Assembly: GCA_020199905.1 (NCBI GenBank)
Contig: JAIVJS010000073.1
Span: 1 to 64,000, forward strand
Direction: 5' to 3'
From: Acidobacteriota bacterium
GTDB taxonomy: Bacteria; Acidobacteriota; Thermoanaerobaculia; UBA5066; Gp7-AA6
DNA length: 64,000 nucleotides
Part shown: positions 51,401-59,514 of the stretch, in pieces
Numbering within the stretch: position 1 is the first letter of the stretch
Layout: the number at the start of each line of letters is the position of its first letter
Notes under the pieces: model-generated
What the model was told of the DNA's origin: nothing
Database searches by the model: none
What the model saw: the letters and a program-made list of their open reading frames with translations, nothing else
Program-made: the position numbers and the translations under genes

Positions 51401-52419
51401 CGGCCGGCGGGAACGGGCAGCCGGTTCTTCGGGATCCGGACTAAGACCGTGTACTGCGGATCGACCATCTGCGCGATGGGAGCCCGGGCATTCTGCGAAA
51501 CGAATTCGTAGGCGTCCATCTCCGCGAGCCCCGTCTTCTCGCGGACCCAGGCCACCATGTCCTTGAAGGCGACGCGGGCCGCGTCCTCGAGCGGGCGGCC
51601 GGCCCCGACCGACATGATCCAGTCGGCATTCTCGATGCGGGGCCACGGCGTCTCGCGCCCTTTCAGCAGATCGACCGTGAGCGTGACGTCCATGGCCCCC
51701 TCGACCGCCGTGCCGATGATCTCGCCGTCCCCCATCGCGTAGTGACCGTCTCCGAAGGAAAAGAGCGCGCCGGGCACACGGACGCCCAGGTACACCGTGT
51801 TGCCCGCGCGAACTTCCGGGCAGTCCATGTTGCCGCCGAAGTTGTCCGGGACGACGGTCGAGCGAACCTCGCCGCCGGAGGGAGCGACGCCCAGGCAACC
51901 GAGGAAGGGCGCGAGCGGCACCTCCCAGGAAAGCCTTCCGTCGCGAGAGCGCGTCCTGGCGGTCCTGCGGGCGCGGTCGACCTCGTAGAACCAGACCGTC
52001 TCGGGAAGGTCGGCGCCGAGAATGGCGGTGCGATCGGTGCCGTTCAACGCGCCAAAGCCGGGAAAGAACGAGGAAATGCCGACGTCGCGGGCCGGCTCGA
52101 GGGTCTCGATGCGGATGGCGAGCGTGTCTCCCGGCTCCGCGCCCTCCACGAAGAAGGGGCCGGTCTGCGGGTTGTCGTGCCCGGGCGGAATCACCTTCGT
52201 CGGGAACTGGTCCGGCCGCGTCACCGCGCCGTCGTAGCAGTCTTCCGTCCAGCTGACGAGCCGCGTGCCCGGACGAATCCGGCGGATCGGAGGCGCGCCG
52301 CCGAACGTGTAGCGCAGCTCGCCGTGCGTCGGGCGGTATCGGACGACCGGCCGGTCGGCGGCAGGCGCCTCGGGGGCGCCGAGAGCGAGAAGAACCAGCA
52401 CGATGTGAAAAGGGCCCAT
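51397..52419 (-). CDS. exported acetamidase/formamidase family protein
   Basis: 340 residues. A signal peptide (IVLVLLALGAPEAPA, 6-20) precedes the FmdA_AmdA fold: TRLVSWTEDCYDG (~53-65), GPFFVEGAEPGDTLAIRIET, VPDNFGGNMDCPEVRAGNTV (~193-212), FSFGDGHYAMGDGEIIGTAV (~222-241) and ADWIMSVGAGRPLEDAAR. The GD(G/C)H...GDGE motif holds the metal/active-site residues of formamidases. Hydrolysis of a short amide outside the cytoplasm is the expected role. It is transcribed ahead of the ROK kinase gene. Confidence 0.87.
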   Translation of the reverse strand: MGPFHIVLVLLALGAPEAPAADRPVVRYRPTHGELRYTFGGAPPIRRIRPGTRLVSWTEDCYDGAVTRPDQFPTKVIPPGHDNPQTGPFFVEGAEPGDTLAIRIETLEPARDVGISSFFPGFGALNGTDRTAILGADLPETVWFYEVDRARRTARTRSRDGRLSWEVPLAPFLGCLGVAPSGGEVRSTVVPDNFGGNMDCPEVRAGNTVYLGVRVPGALFSFGDGHYAMGDGEIIGTAVEGAMDVTLTVDLLKGRETPWPRIENADWIMSVGAGRPLEDAARVAFKDMVAWVREKTGLAEMDAYEFVSQNARAPIAQMVDPQYTVLVRIPKNRLPVPAGR

Positions 52420-52505
52420 GCGGCAGACTCCTTCGCGCGGCAGAGTTTACGCGGGGATGGCCCGGGGGCGCCGGGCTGACCTGGAAGCGGTTCCCGTTTC
52501 CCGGC

Positions 52506-52562
52506 CCGGATCTTTCCGCCTTCCGCCTCCCGCCTCCCGCGTTCCGCCTCCCGCCTCCCGGA
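52506..52562 (+). repeat. 7-bp-period repeat
   Basis: CGCCTTC CGCCTCC CGCCTCC CGCGTTC CGCCTCC CGCCTCC within the 240-bp gap between the formamidase and DUF2127 genes. The rest of the gap (52420-52659) holds nothing else I recognise beyond the likely divergent promoters. Confidence 0.85.
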
Positions 52563-52659
52563 CACCTTCGAAGCGTGCGGTTCGGCCCCCACGGGCAGCC
52601 GGGCTGCCGTTCGGAGAGGCGCGGTGTTCTCGGTCCTTTCCCTATAGGATCGCGCGTCT

Positions 52660-53184
52660 ATGACCAAACCGGGAAAGCGTGGCGGAAAAAGACACGGCCG
52701 GGTGACGGGCGGATTTCTCGCCGTGATCATCTTCAAGATCCTGAAGGGCCTCGCGTTCATCGTCCTCGGGATCGCGGCCTTGAAGCTGTCTCGCTTTTCC
52801 GAGATGCCGACGGCGGTTCAGATCGCGAGGTTCCTGAGCGTCTCCAGGGAAAACGATCTCGTCCAGCGAGTCGCCGGAATCATCCAGACGGTCACGCCCC
52901 GCCAGGCCACCGCCGCGGGAATCGCGTCACTCGTCATCGCGGTCGTCTTCATCCTCGAGGGAATCCTGCTCGCTCTGCGGGTGCCGTGGTCGACGTATCT
53001 GACGATCGGGCTGACCGCGCTCGGAATTCCGCTGGAAATCTACGAGATTTTTCACCGCCCCGACTCGGTCCGGCGCTATTTCCTGCTCGCCGTCAACCTC
53101 GGGATCCTGATCTTTCTCTGGACCCGGAGAAACGAGTTCCGGGAGCAGCGCAAGGCGCCCGCGAGAAAAGCCGCGGTGGGATAG
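52660..53184 (+). CDS. DUF2127 family membrane protein
   Basis: 174 residues from ATG 52660. A basic N-terminus (~1-16) and four helices: FLAVIIFKILKGLAFIVLGI (~19-38), AGIASLVIAVVFILEGILLA (~86-105), STYLTIGLTALGIPLEIYEI (~110-130) and FLLAVNLGILIFLW (~140-153). The K-x-x-K-G start and the R-V-P-W-S-x-Y loop, with the IYEIFHRPD motif, are the DUF2127 pattern. Function unknown. It is convergent with the selenoprotein gene; the two are separated only by heptamer repeats. Confidence 0.83.
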   Translation: MTKPGKRGGKRHGRVTGGFLAVIIFKILKGLAFIVLGIAALKLSRFSEMPTAVQIARFLSVSRENDLVQRVAGIIQTVTPRQATAAGIASLVIAVVFILEGILLALRVPWSTYLTIGLTALGIPLEIYEIFHRPDSVRRYFLLAVNLGILIFLWTRRNEFREQRKAPARKAAVG

Positions 53185-53213
53185 TTTTAGTTCTCAGTTC
53201 TCGGCTTTAGTTT
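53184..53213 (+). repeat. 7-bp-period repeat between convergent genes
   Basis: AGTTCTC AGTTCTC GGCTTTA GTTTTGA. The stop codon of the selenoprotein gene (TTA on the plus strand, 53207-53209) lies inside it. Confidence 0.6.
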
Positions 53214-53860
53214 TGAGCGGGGAACCTTCGAGCCAGCCACGACTCGACCTCTTCGGGGTGATAGCCGAACGGCCCCGGCTTTCCCTTGTAGACGATCCTT
53301 CCGCTCTCCTCGACGATGTAGAACCGCTCGGGCCATCCCGCGTACGCCGCGTTGGCCGGGTTCTCGATGGGATCGACGGCGAGCGGCACGTCGTAGTGGA
53401 ATCGCTTCACGAAGTCGTTGGCGATCGCCAGCCGCTGCGCGAGCGTTTTCGGCTGCGCGTAGCAGACGTTCTCCTTTTCATTGGAGGTCATCTGCCATTC
53501 GTCTTCCGGGTGGGCCTCCCGGATGTAGACGGTCAGGAAGTCCGCCTTCCCCTCGTATCGGTGGGCGAGACGTCTCACGCGCTCGACCGAGCGCCGGAAG
53601 GGCGGTCAGGTGTAACTGCCGAAAACCAGGACCAGCGGCCGCTCGCCGATGTGTTCGGCCACGCGGACGGGCGACTTCCCGTCGAGCGCCACCAGCGTCA
53701 CGTCCGGCGCGCGGTCTCCGACGCGGAGCGCGCCTTTCTGGCGCTTGTCGTAGCGGATCATGCCGATGACGTTGCGCGGACCGACAAACGCGACGCCGGC
53801 GGCGGCCGCCGCCAAGACCAGGATCCCCGCCCCGAGGGCGACCTTCTTCCCCGTGCGCAT
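53207..53860 (-). CDS. iodothyronine-deiodinase-like selenoprotein (in-frame TGA = selenocysteine)
   Basis: Two ORFs in one frame, separated by a single TGA at 53606-53608, make one 217-residue protein. Residues 1-30 give a membrane anchor (VALGAGILVLAAAAAGVAFV); DRAPDVTLVALDGK starts a thioredoxin fold. The TGA (residue 85) stands in LVLVFGSYT-U-PPFRRSVER, the F-G-S-x-T-U-P-P-F active site of deiodinases. The second half continues as the family does: ADFLTVYIREAHPEDEW (conserved His), NVCYAQPKTLAQRLAIAND, GWPERFYIVEESGRIVYKGK, GPFGYHPEEVESWL. A SECIS-type hairpin follows the TGA. Bacterial members are redox proteins of unknown substrate, probably periplasmic; iodothyronine is not expected. 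Treating it as two broken genes is the less likely reading. Confidence 0.88.
53579..53594 (-). promoter_or_regulatory. bacterial SECIS hairpin
   Basis: On the minus strand, 11 nt after the TGA codon, GCGCTC-GGTC-GAGCGC forms a perfect 6-bp stem with a GGUC tetraloop (loop begins 17 nt after the codon). Bacterial SECIS elements need a stem-loop just after UGA with G/U in the apical loop; E. coli fdhF has GGUCU there. The fit in distance and loop is very good, and it should recruit SelB-Sec-tRNA. Confidence 0.8.
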
Positions 53861-53930
53861 GGACCGAGCTTACACGCGGCGGCCTCCCGATTTCCGGGGG
53901 CTAGAATTCGCGGATGGAGGCGAACGCGCG

Positions 53931-54596
53931 TTGAGGGCTCTCGTGCTGGAGGACGACGTCCGGCTGCGCTCCCTGGTGGTGCGGACGCTCACCCGGGCGG
54001 GCCTCGCGTGCGACGAAGCGGCCCGGATCGACGAGGCGGACGAGCTCCTGTCGATCCACCAGTACGACCTGCTCGTCTTGGACCGCCGGCTGCCGGACGG
54101 CGATGGCCTTTCGGTCTGCCGCGCCGCTCGATCGAACGGATTCTCGCGCTCGATCCTGATGCTCACCGCCCGCGACGACGCGGAGGCGACCGTCGAGGGC
54201 CTGTCGGACGGAGCCGACGACTACCTCGGCAAGCCGTTCGACCTCGAGGTCCTGGCCGCGCGCGCGCGGGCGCTGCTCCGTCGAAACGTCGACCGGCCCT
54301 CCGTCGAGCTGTCGCTCGGAGACCTGCGGCTCGATCCGGCGCGGCGGACGGCGACCCGGGACGCAAAGCCGCTTTCCTTGACGGCGCGCGAGTTCACGAT
54401 CCTCGAGAGCCTGATGCGCCGTCCCGGCGGCATCCTTTCGCGCGAGGAGATCCTGGAGCAGGCGTGGGGCGAGCGCGAAGAGCCCATGAGCAATACGATC
54501 GACGTCCTGATCGGCCGGCTCCGGAAGAAGATCGATGCGCCCGGCAAGCCGTCGAGAATCGAGACCGTGCGGGGAATGGGATACCGGCTGCGATGA
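53931..54596 (+). CDS. OmpR/PhoB-family response regulator
   Basis: 221 residues from TTG 53931, preceded by GGAGG at 53915-53919; no ATG fits the frame. Receiver: ALVLEDDVRLRSLVVRTL, DLLVLDRRLPDGDG (phospho-Asp, ~50), LMLTARDDAEA (Thr) and YLGKPFDLEVLAARARALLR (Lys). The winged-helix output follows: LTAREFTILESLMRRPGGIL and SREEILEQAWGE, ending IETVRGMGYRLR. The ATGA overlap with the next gene makes a two-component pair. It is divergent from the selenoprotein gene, 70 bp away, so the selenoprotein could be one of its targets. Confidence 0.92.
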   Translation: MRALVLEDDVRLRSLVVRTLTRAGLACDEAARIDEADELLSIHQYDLLVLDRRLPDGDGLSVCRAARSNGFSRSILMLTARDDAEATVEGLSDGADDYLGKPFDLEVLAARARALLRRNVDRPSVELSLGDLRLDPARRTATRDAKPLSLTAREFTILESLMRRPGGILSREEILEQAWGEREEPMSNTIDVLIGRLRKKIDAPGKPSRIETVRGMGYRLR

Positions 54597-56047
54597 AGCT
54601 CCCCTTCCTGCACTTCGAGCGCGCGCGGACGCGGCTCGCGATCTCGGGCGCGCTTCTGTGCGCGCTGTTTCTCTCGCTGCTCGCCTGGGGCGCCCGGACG
54701 TCGGTTCGCGCGAAGACGTACTCGGACATCGACGAGGAGCTCTACACGCTCGCCGTCGCCCTCGGATCGAGCTTCGAGCTCGAGGGCCTCGAAGAATCCA
54801 AACGCGACACGCTGAAGGCGGGGCTCGAAGTCAACGCGTTCGAGTTCCGACTCGCGAATCATTCGGCGATCCTGTTTCGCGACGACACTCCGGTCGCCGC
54901 AAACGGAAATCTCCTGAAGACGCGGCTGCCCGGCGGAATCACCCCGTACCGCGACCGGCCGGAAGTTCCCTACACGGCCGTCGAGCCGTACAGCGGCCAG
55001 AACCGGACGTGCCGGTTTCTCGTGACGCACCTCCAGGGAAAGGCGCACGGCGCCACCCTCGTTCTCTTCCGCTGGATCGGACCGAACCTCCGCAGTCTCG
55101 CCCGGCTCGACCGCGCGCTCGCGGGGTTCGTCCTTCTGGGATTTCTCGGGACCGCCGCGATCCTCGCGGGAGTCGTCACCCGCGCCTTGAAGACGGTGGA
55201 AGAAGTGACGGCCACGGCGGAGGCGGTCGAAGCGACCGACCTCTCAAGGCGCGTGCGCGTCCGGGCCGGAGGAGAGGAATTCCGGCGGCTGGCGGCGGTC
55301 ATCAACTCGCTTCTCGAGCGGCTCGATCTGGCCTTTCGCGCGCAGAAGCGCCTCATCGCGGACGCCGCGCACGAGCTGAAGACGCCGACCGCCGTGCTCG
55401 TCGGGGAGGCGCAGGAGGCGCTCCGACCGGACGCGACGCCGGAAGAGCGCCGGGAGTCTCTCGAGACGATCGAGCGCGTTTCGCGAGGACTCGCCCGCGA
55501 AGTCGACGCGCTCCTTCTGCTCGCCCGGGGCGACGCGGCCGCGCCCTCGCGGCGCTCCGCCCTCGATTTCGGCGAGCTCGCCGAGCAGGCCGTCGAGGCG
55601 ACGGAGCCTCTCGGAGGCCCGCGCGGGGTCCGCTGCGCGTTCCGGCGCATCGCGCCCGCGTGGGTCTACGGCGACCCCGCCGGCCTTCAGCGTCTCGCCT
55701 CGAATCTGATCTCGAACGCCGTGCTCTACACGGCGCCGGGGACGGTCGTCGAAGTCGCCGCCGGGTCAGACGGCCGCGAGGCTTTTCTCGAGGTGCGGGA
55801 CCGCGGCCCGGGCGTGGCCGCGGAGGAGCGCGCCCGCATCTTCGAGCGTTTCGTGCGCCTCGACACCGCGCGCGTCGAGAACCCCGAGGGCTCCGGGCTG
55901 GGGCTCGCAATCGTCGAGCAGGTCGCGCGGGCGCACCAGGGCCGCGTCGAGGTCGAAGAGCGCCCCGGCGGCGGAGCGATTTTTCGCGCCGTGCTGCCGG
56001 CGTCCGACGCCCCCGCGGCAGCCGCTCTCGCGGAGGCCGCGTCGTAA
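54593..56047 (+). CDS. sensor histidine kinase (HAMP, HisKA, HATPase)
   Basis: 484 residues. TM1 (~14-34) and TM2 (~172-192) enclose a ~135-residue periplasmic sensor region. HAMP follows (~195-245), then the H-box LIADAAHELKTPTAVLVGEA (His ~264), the N-box LASNLISNAVLYTAP, and G-boxes in VRDRGPGVAAEERARIFERF and GSGLGLAIVEQVARAHQG. It is a PmrB/QseC-like kinase by order and length. The stimulus is unknown. The last 20 residues are an Ala-rich tail. Partner of the OmpR-type regulator encoded just upstream. Confidence 0.93.
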   Translation: MKLPFLHFERARTRLAISGALLCALFLSLLAWGARTSVRAKTYSDIDEELYTLAVALGSSFELEGLEESKRDTLKAGLEVNAFEFRLANHSAILFRDDTPVAANGNLLKTRLPGGITPYRDRPEVPYTAVEPYSGQNRTCRFLVTHLQGKAHGATLVLFRWIGPNLRSLARLDRALAGFVLLGFLGTAAILAGVVTRALKTVEEVTATAEAVEATDLSRRVRVRAGGEEFRRLAAVINSLLERLDLAFRAQKRLIADAAHELKTPTAVLVGEAQEALRPDATPEERRESLETIERVSRGLAREVDALLLLARGDAAAPSRRSALDFGELAEQAVEATEPLGGPRGVRCAFRRIAPAWVYGDPAGLQRLASNLISNAVLYTAPGTVVEVAAGSDGREAFLEVRDRGPGVAAEERARIFERFVRLDTARVENPEGSGLGLAIVEQVARAHQGRVEVEERPGGGAIFRAVLPASDAPAAAALAEAAS

Positions 56048-56058
56048 GAGGCCGGCGT

Positions 56059-56502
56059 TTAGGAAGGCGGAGGCGAGGGGGGCGGCGCCGCGCCGGAGGA
56101 AGCGCCGGATGAGCCGGCGGCGGGAGGCGAAGGCACGCTGATCCGGATCGTCGTCGCGATGTGGCGGGTGTCCTTGTCGAGGTAGCGCAGCGTCACCGAC
56201 TCCCCGACCTTCAGGGCTCCTCCGCTCACTTTGGTCGCCCCGGTGTAGACGAGCGAGGTCTCACGTCCCGCCGGGTCCCGGACCGAAAACGTCTTCTTCG
56301 CCGGGTCGAGCCCGGAGACCCGGCCCGAGAGCGGGATTCCATGCGCCCGTGCGCGCACGGCGGGTGTCTTCGCGGGAACCGGGAGAGGCGCCTTCGCCGC
56401 CGCGCTCGAGGCCCTGGGCGGTAGAGCCGCCGGGGTGGCCTGCGAGGGAAGAAGGGAAATCCAGCCGGCGAGGAGGACCGATGCGAGAGCGCCCATGATC
56501 AT
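56059..56502 (-). CDS. small exported protein with a single beta-domain, uncharacterised (DUF5666-like)
   Basis: 147 residues from ATG 56502, with a strong AGGAGG site 5-6 bp upstream. A signal segment (MGALASVLLAGWISLLPS, 3-20) is followed by a Pro/Ala-rich stretch and a ~55-residue domain, GRVSGLDPAKKTFSVRDPAG ... TLRYLDKDTRHIATTIRI, resembling OB-like DUF5666 domains found in periplasmic proteins. The end is Pro/Ser/Gly-rich (~27 residues). It is convergent with the histidine kinase gene (12 bp between stops). Role unknown. Confidence 0.65.
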   Translation of the reverse strand: MIMGALASVLLAGWISLLPSQATPAALPPRASSAAAKAPLPVPAKTPAVRARAHGIPLSGRVSGLDPAKKTFSVRDPAGRETSLVYTGATKVSGGALKVGESVTLRYLDKDTRHIATTIRISVPSPPAAGSSGASSGAAPPPSPPPS

Positions 56503-56593
56503 CGATCCCTCCTTCGACCTGCAGCCTAGGACAGAGCGAGTGAACCGAAGGTGAACCGGTCGCCGGCCTCGCGCTCCCGCGGCTGAATCTCCA

Positions 56594-57640
56594 TCACGGC
56601 GGCGGCTCGAGAAATTCCCGCCCCTCCCTCGTGAGCCCGGAGATGAGGTCCCGATACAGGCCGACCGCCCGCTCGACGGCCTCGATCTCGACGCGCTCGT
56701 CCGCCGCGTGCGCATGCGCGATGTCCCCGGGGCCGACGAGCAGCGGAATCCCCCATCGATCGAGCAGCGGCAGATCGCACGCGAATGAGACGACGTCGGC
56801 CGGCGCGGCGCCTCGCGGCCTTCGGAACGCGATCTTCTCCGAGCGATAGGGAACGGAGATCTCGCCGCGGCCGCGCGCCGCCTCCTCCATCCCGGCGAGC
56901 ACGGCCGCGGTCGGGGCGCCCGTCCTCACGAGCACCTCCGCCCGGGCGCTCTCGGCGACCACGTTCGGGGCCGTCCCGCCCTGGAGGACCCCGATGTTGA
57001 ACGTCGTTTCTCCGAAGACAGGGTCGGGCGGGATACGGAGAGCGCGGATCTCCACGAGAAAGTCGAGAAGCGGGTCGACGGCCGAGCGCGCGCCGGCCGC
57101 GTTCGAAATCGACGAGTGCGCGGCGACCCCCCGCGTCTCGATCGTGATTCTCACGCACCCCTTCGACCCCGCGACGAAGCGGTTACCCGTCGGCTCTCCC
57201 CCGACGATGAATTCCGAGCGCCCGGCGCCGGCGCTGGCGTTGGCGGCGCGGGCGCCGTCGGATCCCCGCTCCTCACCGACCAGGAGCAGAAGCCCGGCCT
57301 CCCGGGTGGCCGAATCCTCGAGGGCGACGACCATCGCCGCCAGACTGCCTTTGGCGTCGCAGGCGCCGCGGGCGAACAGGGTCTCTGCCTCACGCCGGGG
57401 GGCAAAAAAGGGTGGGACGGTGTCGGCATGCGTCGAGAGGACCACACGCGGAGGCGAGCCGGGAAAGGACGCCAGCAGGTTCCGGCGGCCCGGCGACACG
57501 GCGATCGACTCGCACGACAGGCCGGCGACGACGAGCCTCCTCTCGACGAACGCGACCACGGCCTCTTCCGCCCCCGTGACGGACGGGATGGCCACGAGAG
57601 CCTCGAGCAGCTCGCGCGCGCGCCGAGCGGCGTCCGTCAC
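56594..57640 (-). CDS. M20-family metallopeptidase (ArgE/DapE/carboxypeptidase type)
   Basis: 348 residues from GTG 57640. Metal site: VVLSTHADTVPPF (His, Asp, ~66-78), FARGACDAKGSLAAMVVA (bridging Asp), LLVGEERGSDG (catalytic Glu and metal Glu), IVGGEPTGNRFVAGSKGCVR, and the last His in GDIAHAHAADERVEIEAVER. A dimerisation domain lies at ~165-270 with HSSISNAAGARSAVD. It should cleave an N-acyl amino acid or small peptide. The start codon sits in a 17-bp tandem repeat, each copy of which provides GTGACGG, so the start is partly ambiguous. Confidence 0.88.
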   Translation of the reverse strand: MTDAARRARELLEALVAIPSVTGAEEAVVAFVERRLVVAGLSCESIAVSPGRRNLLASFPGSPPRVVLSTHADTVPPFFAPRREAETLFARGACDAKGSLAAMVVALEDSATREAGLLLLVGEERGSDGARAANASAGAGRSEFIVGGEPTGNRFVAGSKGCVRITIETRGVAAHSSISNAAGARSAVDPLLDFLVEIRALRIPPDPVFGETTFNIGVLQGGTAPNVVAESARAEVLVRTGAPTAAVLAGMEEAARGRGEISVPYRSEKIAFRRPRGAAPADVVSFACDLPLLDRWGIPLLVGPGDIAHAHAADERVEIEAVERAVGLYRDLISGLTREGREFLEPPP

Positions 57641-57710
57641 CGATCGAGGTCCGTCACCGATCGAGGTCCGTCACCGGTCGAGGTCCGTCACCGGTCGAGG
57701 TCCGTCACCG
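57632..57710 (+). repeat. 17-bp tandem repeat, 4.6 copies
   Basis: Unit GTCCGTCACCGATCGAG at 57632-57648 and 57649-57665, then with a G variant (GGTCGAG) at 57666-57682 and 57683-57699, and a partial copy to 57710. It includes the M20 start codon and lies between the divergent M20 and D-aminoacylase genes. The reverse complement of each copy contains GTGACGGACC. Confidence 0.95.
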
Positions 57711-57759
57711 CGGCAGTTCGTTCGGTGCGGCGCGCATCGGAGAATCATAGACTTCCGCC

Positions 57760-59514
57760 ATGCGAAACCTTCTTCTCGTGCTGGCCGGGTTCTCCGCGGC
57801 GTCCTTCGGTCTTTCTCTGCCTGCGGCGGCCACGCCGGAGGCCCCGCTCGATCTCGTCTTCGAGGGAGGCCGCGTCGCGGACGGAACGGGCGCCCCGCTC
57901 TTTTCGGCGGACGTCGGGGTCAGGGCCGGCCGTATCGCGGCGATTGGAAAGCTCGGCGGGAGAGCGGCGCGGCGCCGCGTCGACGCCCGCGGCCTCGTCA
58001 TCGCGCCGGGCTTCATCGACCTTCTGGGCCAGTCGGAGTACAACGTTCTGGTCGACAAGCGCGCGGCGTCGAAGATCACGCAGGGCATCACGACGGAAGT
58101 CACCGGCGAAGGCGAATCGATCGCGCCGCTCGACGACGCCGCCCTTGCGGAGGGTCGGGACACCTGGGAAAAGTATGGCGTCTGGCCCGACTGGAAGACG
58201 CTCGACGGCTATTTCCGTTCGCTCGAACGGCGCGGTACGGCGATCAACCTCGCGACCTTCATCGGGTCCGGCGGAGTGCGGTCGATGGTCGTCGGCAAGG
58301 AGAAGCGTTCGGCGACGCCCGAGGAAATCGCACGCATGGAACGGATCGTCGACCAGGCGATGCGCGAAGGCGCGCTCGGCGTCTCCTCCTCGCTTCAGTA
58401 CATCCCGAACATCTACTCCTCGACCGACGAACTGATCGCTCTCGCGCGCGTCGCGGCGCGATACGGCGGGGCGTATTTCACCCACCAGCGCTCGGAATCC
58501 GGGCGGATCGACGCCTCTCTCGACGAGGTGTTCCGCATCGCGAAGGAGGCGGGGATCCGTACCCAGATCTGGCACCTGAAGACCGCGTACAAGCCGAACT
58601 TCGGCCGCATGCCTGCCGTCCTGAAACGGATCGAGGACGCGCGTGCTCAGGGGCTCGACGTCGCCGCCAACCAGTATCCGTACGCCCGCGCCTCCAACGG
58701 GCTGGACGCCTGCCTTCCGCCGTGGGTCCGGGAGGGCGGGCGCGAGGCGCTCTTGAAAAGGCTCGCGGATCCCGCCGCGCGCGACCACGTCAAGGCGGAC
58801 ATGGACCGCGCGTCGACGGAATGGGAAAACCAGTACGCCGGCTCGGGCGGCCCGGAGGGGATCATGGTCGCCTCGGTTCTGGCCCCGGCGTTGAAGCCGC
58901 TCGAGGGCAAGACCCTCGCGGAGATCGCGAAGGCCCGGGGAAAGGACCCGCGCGACGCGCTCATCGACATCGTTCTGGCCGACCGCGCCAATACCGCGTG
59001 CATCATCTCGATCATGGACGAAGCGGACGTCCGCACCGCCCTCGCCCATCCGCTCGTCTCCTTCGGAACCGACTCGGGGGCGCACGCGACCGACGGAATC
59101 CTGTCGAAGGAAGGGTCGCACCCCCGCGGCTGGGGCTCGGCGGCCCGGATCCTCGGACACTACGTTCGGGACGAGAAAGTCCTTCGCCTCGAGGAGGCGA
59201 TCCGCAAGATGACGTCGTTCGCCGCGGAAGCGGCGGGGCTCCCGGATCGCGGCCTCGTCAAGGCCGGTTTCGCCGCCGATCTCGCGGTGTTCGACCCCGA
59301 AAAAGTACGTGATCTCTCGACGTTCACCGAGCCGAACCACTACAGCGAGGGGTTCCCTTACGTCGCCGTCAACGGCGTGCTCGTGATCGATGGCGGAAAG
59401 ATGACCGGCAGGACCCCGGGGCGCGGGCTGCGGGGGCCGGGATACCGCGCCTCGCGGACGCAGGCCGACCCCCAGGGAAAGAAGGAGACCGGGAGGGCCG
59501 CCGCCGCGCGCTAG
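57760..59514 (+). CDS. exported N-acyl-D-amino-acid deacylase-like amidohydrolase
   Basis: 584 residues from ATG 57760. Signal peptide (1-24, LLLVLAGFSAASFGLSLPAA), then the amidohydrolase barrel: VFEGGRVADGTGAPLFSADV, VIAPGFIDLLGQSEYNVLVD (~84-103), GITTEVTGEGESIAP, YFTHQRSESGRID, RTQIWHLKTAYKPNF (a metal His), FGTDSGAHATDG (metal Asp) and HPRGWGSAARILGHYV. The usual PGFID-x-H-x-H of the superfamily is replaced by PGFIDLLGQ, seen in a subgroup of D-aminoacylases, so the metal centre may be mononuclear. Release of D-amino acids from peptidoglycan-like material outside the cytoplasm is a fair guess. Confidence 0.85.
   Translation: MRNLLLVLAGFSAASFGLSLPAAATPEAPLDLVFEGGRVADGTGAPLFSADVGVRAGRIAAIGKLGGRAARRRVDARGLVIAPGFIDLLGQSEYNVLVDKRAASKITQGITTEVTGEGESIAPLDDAALAEGRDTWEKYGVWPDWKTLDGYFRSLERRGTAINLATFIGSGGVRSMVVGKEKRSATPEEIARMERIVDQAMREGALGVSSSLQYIPNIYSSTDELIALARVAARYGGAYFTHQRSESGRIDASLDEVFRIAKEAGIRTQIWHLKTAYKPNFGRMPAVLKRIEDARAQGLDVAANQYPYARASNGLDACLPPWVREGGREALLKRLADPAARDHVKADMDRASTEWENQYAGSGGPEGIMVASVLAPALKPLEGKTLAEIAKARGKDPRDALIDIVLADRANTACIISIMDEADVRTALAHPLVSFGTDSGAHATDGILSKEGSHPRGWGSAARILGHYVRDEKVLRLEEAIRKMTSFAAEAAGLPDRGLVKAGFAADLAVFDPEKVRDLSTFTEPNHYSEGFPYVAVNGVLVIDGGKMTGRTPGRGLRGPGYRASRTQADPQGKKETGRAAAAR

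Noticed and set aside
53207-53860. two separate redoxin gene fragments
   Set aside because: The halves are in the same frame, the TGA is at the deiodinase Sec position and a SECIS hairpin follows, so one selenoprotein explains everything.
57632-57710. possible CRISPR-like array
   Set aside because: The 17-bp units are contiguous with no spacers; a simple tandem repeat.
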